Assembly: GCA_964415085.1 (NCBI GenBank)
Contig: CAYPYI010000053.1
Location: 1-9,809, forward strand
Length of the DNA stretch: 9,809 bases
Source of the DNA: CAYPYI01 sp964415085
GTDB taxonomy: Bacteria; Bacillota; Clostridia; Tissierellales; Tissierellaceae
Direction: 5' to 3'
Below the pieces are notes generated by a model. The model had not been told where the DNA came from and made no database searches. It saw only the letters and a list, made by a program, of their open reading frames with translations. Shown here piece after piece: positions 7,008 through 9,809 of this stretch. Numbering within the stretch: position 1 is the stretch's first letter; the number at the start of each line of letters is the position of its first letter. The position numbers and the translations under genes are program-made.

Positions 7008-8685
7008 GCACTGATTTTTTATTCACATGTATTATATGCCTATTTTCTTTTAGTATATCATCGTATAAATCAGTAACTAAAGGATTATTCTCAGCTGACT
7101 TTATGAAAGAAGTTTTATCTATTCTTCTAAGTCCTTTTGCTCTTTTTAATCTTGCTTCAGGATCATTATTTTTTGGTTGACCCCCACCAGATATACATCC
7201 TCCAACACATGCCATTACTTCTATAAAATCATAGTGTTTTTCTTTGTTTTTAATTTGTCTTACTAATTCATCTGCACTTTTAAGTCCATGAACAACAGCT
7301 ATTTTTATTGTCCTATCTTTCAATTTAAATTCTGCCTCTTTTACATTTTCAAATCCTCTAACATCTTTAAAAATTAAGTCTTTTTCTCTATAGCCTAATT
7401 CTCTATCTATTAAACTTGTAACTACAGCTTCAGAAACTCCTCCTGTAGAACCAAATATCATTCCAGAACCACTTGCAAGACCAAATGGCATATCAAAAGA
7501 TCTTTCTTCTAATTCTTCAAAAACTATTCCACTAGCTTTTATCATTGTTGCAAGTTCCAAAGTTGATATTACTATATCCACATCTTTTATACCATTATTT
7601 TCAAATTCATCTCTTGCTGCTTCTGCCTTTTTAGCAGTACATGGCATTATGGATACAATAACTGTTTCTTTTTCATTATCTTTATATTTCTCTTTTACAA
7701 CTGCTCCAAACATCTGTTGTGGTGATTTACAAGTAGATATGTTTTCAACTATATCTGGATGTTTTATTTCTGCAAATTCCACCCATGCAGGACAACATGA
7801 TGTGAAAAGTGGTAAATTTTCATTATTTTCTAATCTTTCTAAAAATTCTCTTCCTTCTTCAATTACAGTTAAATCTGCTGCAAAAGCTGTATCATATACT
7901 TCATCTACTCCCATTAATTTTAAGGCTGTTATTATTTTTCCTATTGTGATTTCTCCAGCCTCAAGTCCAAATTTTTCTCCCAAAGCAACTCTAACAGCTG
8001 GTGCTATTTGAACTACAACTTTTTTATTCTCATCAGATATTGCATCCCAAAACTCTTTACGATTATCTTTTACTCTTATAGCTCCAGTAGGACAAACTGT
8101 TCTACACTGACCACAACTTACACAGTCAACTTCACCAATTCCTCTATTAAACGCCGGTGCTATTTGCATATTAGATCCTCTATTTACAAAGCTTAAAGCT
8201 CCTATTCCTTGAACTTCATCACATATTCTTACACAGTCACCACAATATATACATTTATTAGGATCTCTAATAATACCATGACTTGAATAATCTATTGGGA
8301 GTGTTTTTGCATTAGGCTTAAATCTAATATCGTTAATTCCTAGTTTTCTTGATAATTCTTGTAAATCACATCTACCTGTTATATCACAAGTTGTACAGTC
8401 TCGATCATGATTTGAAAGAATAAGTTCTAATATCAATTCTCTATATTTTCTTACCCTTTTTGTATTTGTTTTTATATTCATACCAGCTCTAGGTTTTTGT
8501 GAACATGATGCAAAAATCCAACCAGATTCCTCTTCTACTATACACATTCTACATGCACCATAAAGGCTTAATTCTGAGTGATAACAGAATGTAGGAAGCT
8601 CAATACCAGCTTTTCTAACTACCTCCAAAACATTTTTTTCATCTTCTATTTCTATTTCTAAATTATCAACTATCATTGTTCTCAT
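6997..8685 (-). CDS. hydA: [FeFe] hydrogenase catalytic subunit (M3 architecture)
   Basis: Catalyses reversible H2 formation from protons, in the cytoplasm. The 562 residues show the full M3 layout: an N-terminal 2Fe-2S domain (Cys34, 45, 48, 61), a His-ligated 4Fe-4S cluster (His93, Cys97, Cys100, Cys106), two ferredoxin-type 4Fe-4S sites (Cys145/148/151/155 and Cys188/191/194/198), then the H-cluster domain. Its three signatures are intact: TSCCPAW at 295-301 with the proton-relay Cys297 and ligand Cys298, MPCTAKKAE at 347-355 with Cys349, and EVMACVGGCISGGGQP at 489-504 with Cys493 and Cys497. No C-terminal extra 2Fe-2S domain is present, unlike the longer Thermotoga HydA. The ATG follows AAGGAGG and lies 3 bases after the hydB stop, so it is co-transcribed with hydB. 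That pairing suggests a bifurcating NADH/ferredoxin hydrogenase (group A3), an inference from context. Confidence 0.97.
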   Translation of the reverse strand: MRTMIVDNLEIEIEDEKNVLEVVRKAGIELPTFCYHSELSLYGACRMCIVEEESGWIFASCSQKPRAGMNIKTNTKRVRKYRELILELILSNHDRDCTTCDITGRCDLQELSRKLGINDIRFKPNAKTLPIDYSSHGIIRDPNKCIYCGDCVRICDEVQGIGALSFVNRGSNMQIAPAFNRGIGEVDCVSCGQCRTVCPTGAIRVKDNRKEFWDAISDENKKVVVQIAPAVRVALGEKFGLEAGEITIGKIITALKLMGVDEVYDTAFAADLTVIEEGREFLERLENNENLPLFTSCCPAWVEFAEIKHPDIVENISTCKSPQQMFGAVVKEKYKDNEKETVIVSIMPCTAKKAEAARDEFENNGIKDVDIVISTLELATMIKASGIVFEELEERSFDMPFGLASGSGMIFGSTGGVSEAVVTSLIDRELGYREKDLIFKDVRGFENVKEAEFKLKDRTIKIAVVHGLKSADELVRQIKNKEKHYDFIEVMACVGGCISGGGQPKNNDPEARLKRAKGLRRIDKTSFIKSAENNPLVTDLYDDILKENRHIIHVNKKSVLDN

Positions 8686-8688
8686 TAT

Positions 8689-9809
8689 TTATGCCTCCTT
8701 TATAGCTTTAAATGCACAAGAATCTACACAAGCACCGCATTTAATACATTTATTTTCATCTATTACAAAAGTTTCTTTTACCTTTCCTTCTATTGCATCA
8801 ACAGGACATATCCTTGCACACTTTGTACATCCTTTGCAAAGATTAGCATCTATTATATATTTCGTTAGACCTTTACAAGTTCTTGTAGGGCATTCTTTAT
8901 CTTCTATATGTTTTAGGTATTCATCCCTAAAATATTTTAAAGAACTTACTACTGGATAAGCCGCAGTTTTTCCTAAACCGCATAAAGATGTATTAGTAAT
9001 TGTATCTGATAACTCTTCAATTAATTCTAAATGTTCAAGTGTACCTTTTCCATTTACTATATCATCTAGTATTTCTAACATTCTTTTAGTTCCTTCTCTA
9101 CATGGAACGCACTTACCGCAAGATTCGTTTTGTGTAAACCCCATAAAAAATCTTGCAACTTCTACCATACAAGTATCTTCATCCATTACAACCATACCGC
9201 CAGAACCTATCATTGCTCCTACTTCTGTTAATGAATCGAAGTCTAGCTGCATATCTAAAAATTCTTCTGTTAAACAGCCTCCTGAAGGTCCACCAATTTG
9301 AACCGCCTTAAATTTTTTATTATCTCTAATCCCACCGCCTATATCAAATATAACCTCTCTTAATGTAGTACCCATTGGTACTTCTATAAGTCCTGTATGA
9401 TTTACATTTCCTGTTAAAGCAAAAGCTTTGGTTCCCGGGCTATTTTTAGTTCCAAATGACTTAAACCAGTCTGATCCATTGTTAATAATATATCTAACAT
9501 TGGCAAAAGTCTCTACATTATTTAAAACTGTAGGTTTTTTCCATAATCCTTCTTCTACAGTTCTTTTTGCCCTTACTCTAGGCATACCTCTTTCACCTTC
9601 TATTGAAGCTATTAATGCACTACCTTCTCCACATACAAATGCTCCTGCACCTTTACTTATATGTATATCAAAACTTAAATTACTACCTAATATGTTCTCA
9701 CCTAATATTCCTATTTGTCTTGCCTGCTTTATGGCATTTTCTAATCTTTTTATCGCTAGTGGGTATTCTGCTCTTACATATATATAACCTTCACTTGCCC
9801 CAGTTGCAT
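8689..9809 (-). CDS. hydB: NuoF-like flavoprotein subunit of the hydrogenase, 3' part
   Basis: The 5' end is cut by the right edge; the open frame continues unbroken to the edge, giving 372 visible residues (numbered here from the first complete codon). In order: end of the NADH/FMN domain (ATGASEGYIYVRAEYP near 1-16, GAGAFVCGEGSAL at 53-65, SIEGERGMPR at 68-77), an SLBB region near 128-160, the NuoF 4Fe-4S site (ESCGKCVPCREG with Cys230, 233, 236, plus Cys276 in SLCGLGK), and two C-terminal ferredoxin clusters (Cys324/327/330/334 and Cys354/357/360/364). The extra ferredoxin tail is typical of hydrogenase HydB and absent from ordinary NuoF. It should exchange electrons with NAD(H) through FMN and pass them to HydA. 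The internal Met at 9585 is not the start. A hydC (NuoE-like) gene may lie upstream, outside the window. Confidence 0.95.
   Translation of the reverse strand, partial: ATGASEGYIYVRAEYPLAIKRLENAIKQARQIGILGENILGSNLSFDIHISKGAGAFVCGEGSALIASIEGERGMPRVRAKRTVEEGLWKKPTVLNNVETFANVRYIINNGSDWFKSFGTKNSPGTKAFALTGNVNHTGLIEVPMGTTLREVIFDIGGGIRDNKKFKAVQIGGPSGGCLTEEFLDMQLDFDSLTEVGAMIGSGGMVVMDEDTCMVEVARFFMGFTQNESCGKCVPCREGTKRMLEILDDIVNGKGTLEHLELIEELSDTITNTSLCGLGKTAAYPVVSSLKYFRDEYLKHIEDKECPTRTCKGLTKYIIDANLCKGCTKCARICPVDAIEGKVKETFVIDENKCIKCGACVDSCAFKAIKEA

Noticed and set aside
6994..7010. Dyad TGCTT/AAGCA around the -35 box as a repressor operator
   Set aside because: Five-base arms are too short to separate from chance, and part of it is hydA coding sequence.
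7649..8196. Plus-strand open frames antisense to hydA
   Set aside because: They are low-complexity mirrors of the conserved hydrogenase coding sequence, with no family match or start signals. Similar frames opposite purF (1847-2203) and hydB (9428-9787) were dropped for the same reason.
9583..9585. Start of hydB at the internal Met
   Set aside because: The frame continues upstream to the window edge with clear NuoF-family sequence, including the flavin and NADH site, so the gene is simply truncated by the window.

Overview
The window comes from a strict anaerobe with a very AT-rich genome, most likely a member of the Clostridia. The signs are AT-rich codon use, strong AGGAGG or AGGGGG ribosome binding sites, TTG starts, an [FeFe] hydrogenase with a NuoF-like partner, a B. 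subtilis-type Fe-S PurF, and a riboswitch-controlled purine operon. The species cannot be named from the sequence. Every gene lies on the minus strand, so transcription runs from high to low coordinates, and nothing suggests mobile DNA.

Layout in transcription order: (1) 9809-8689, hydB, a NuoF-like flavoprotein subunit cut by the window edge, then 8685-6997, hydA, an [FeFe] hydrogenase catalytic subunit. Together they look like part of an NAD- and ferredoxin-linked, probably electron-bifurcating, hydrogenase. (2) 7007-6735, a compact control region: a consensus promoter whose -35 box lies on the last codons of hydA, a guanine riboswitch aptamer, a ykkC-family aptamer that is probably PRPP-sensing, and one long terminator hairpin. 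(3) 6734-1, the purine operon purL-purE-purF-purM-purN, with purN cut by the window edge. Genes are tightly spaced, with gaps of 33 bp or less.

The main finding is in the purine operon. Both glutamine amidotransferases keep intact synthetase or transferase domains, but their glutaminase domains have lost catalytic residues. PurF has Ser where the N-terminal nucleophile Cys belongs, Asp at the oxyanion-hole Asn, and Gln for the His in the conserved GHxRY segment. PurL, whose glutaminase domain belongs to an unrelated class, has Gly, Ser and Asp in place of the Cys-His-Glu triad. Parallel decay of two non-homologous glutaminases in one operon, with open reading frames kept, points to a de novo purine pathway that takes free ammonia instead of glutamine at both steps. 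This is inference from aligned motifs and needs biochemical and comparative testing.

Regulation fits the pathway. Guanine should favour termination before purL, and PRPP, the substrate of PurF, should favour readthrough. This is the known guanine-PRPP tandem logic for purine genes. No separate terminator is visible after hydA, so the riboswitch terminator may also limit hydrogenase transcripts running into the pur operon.
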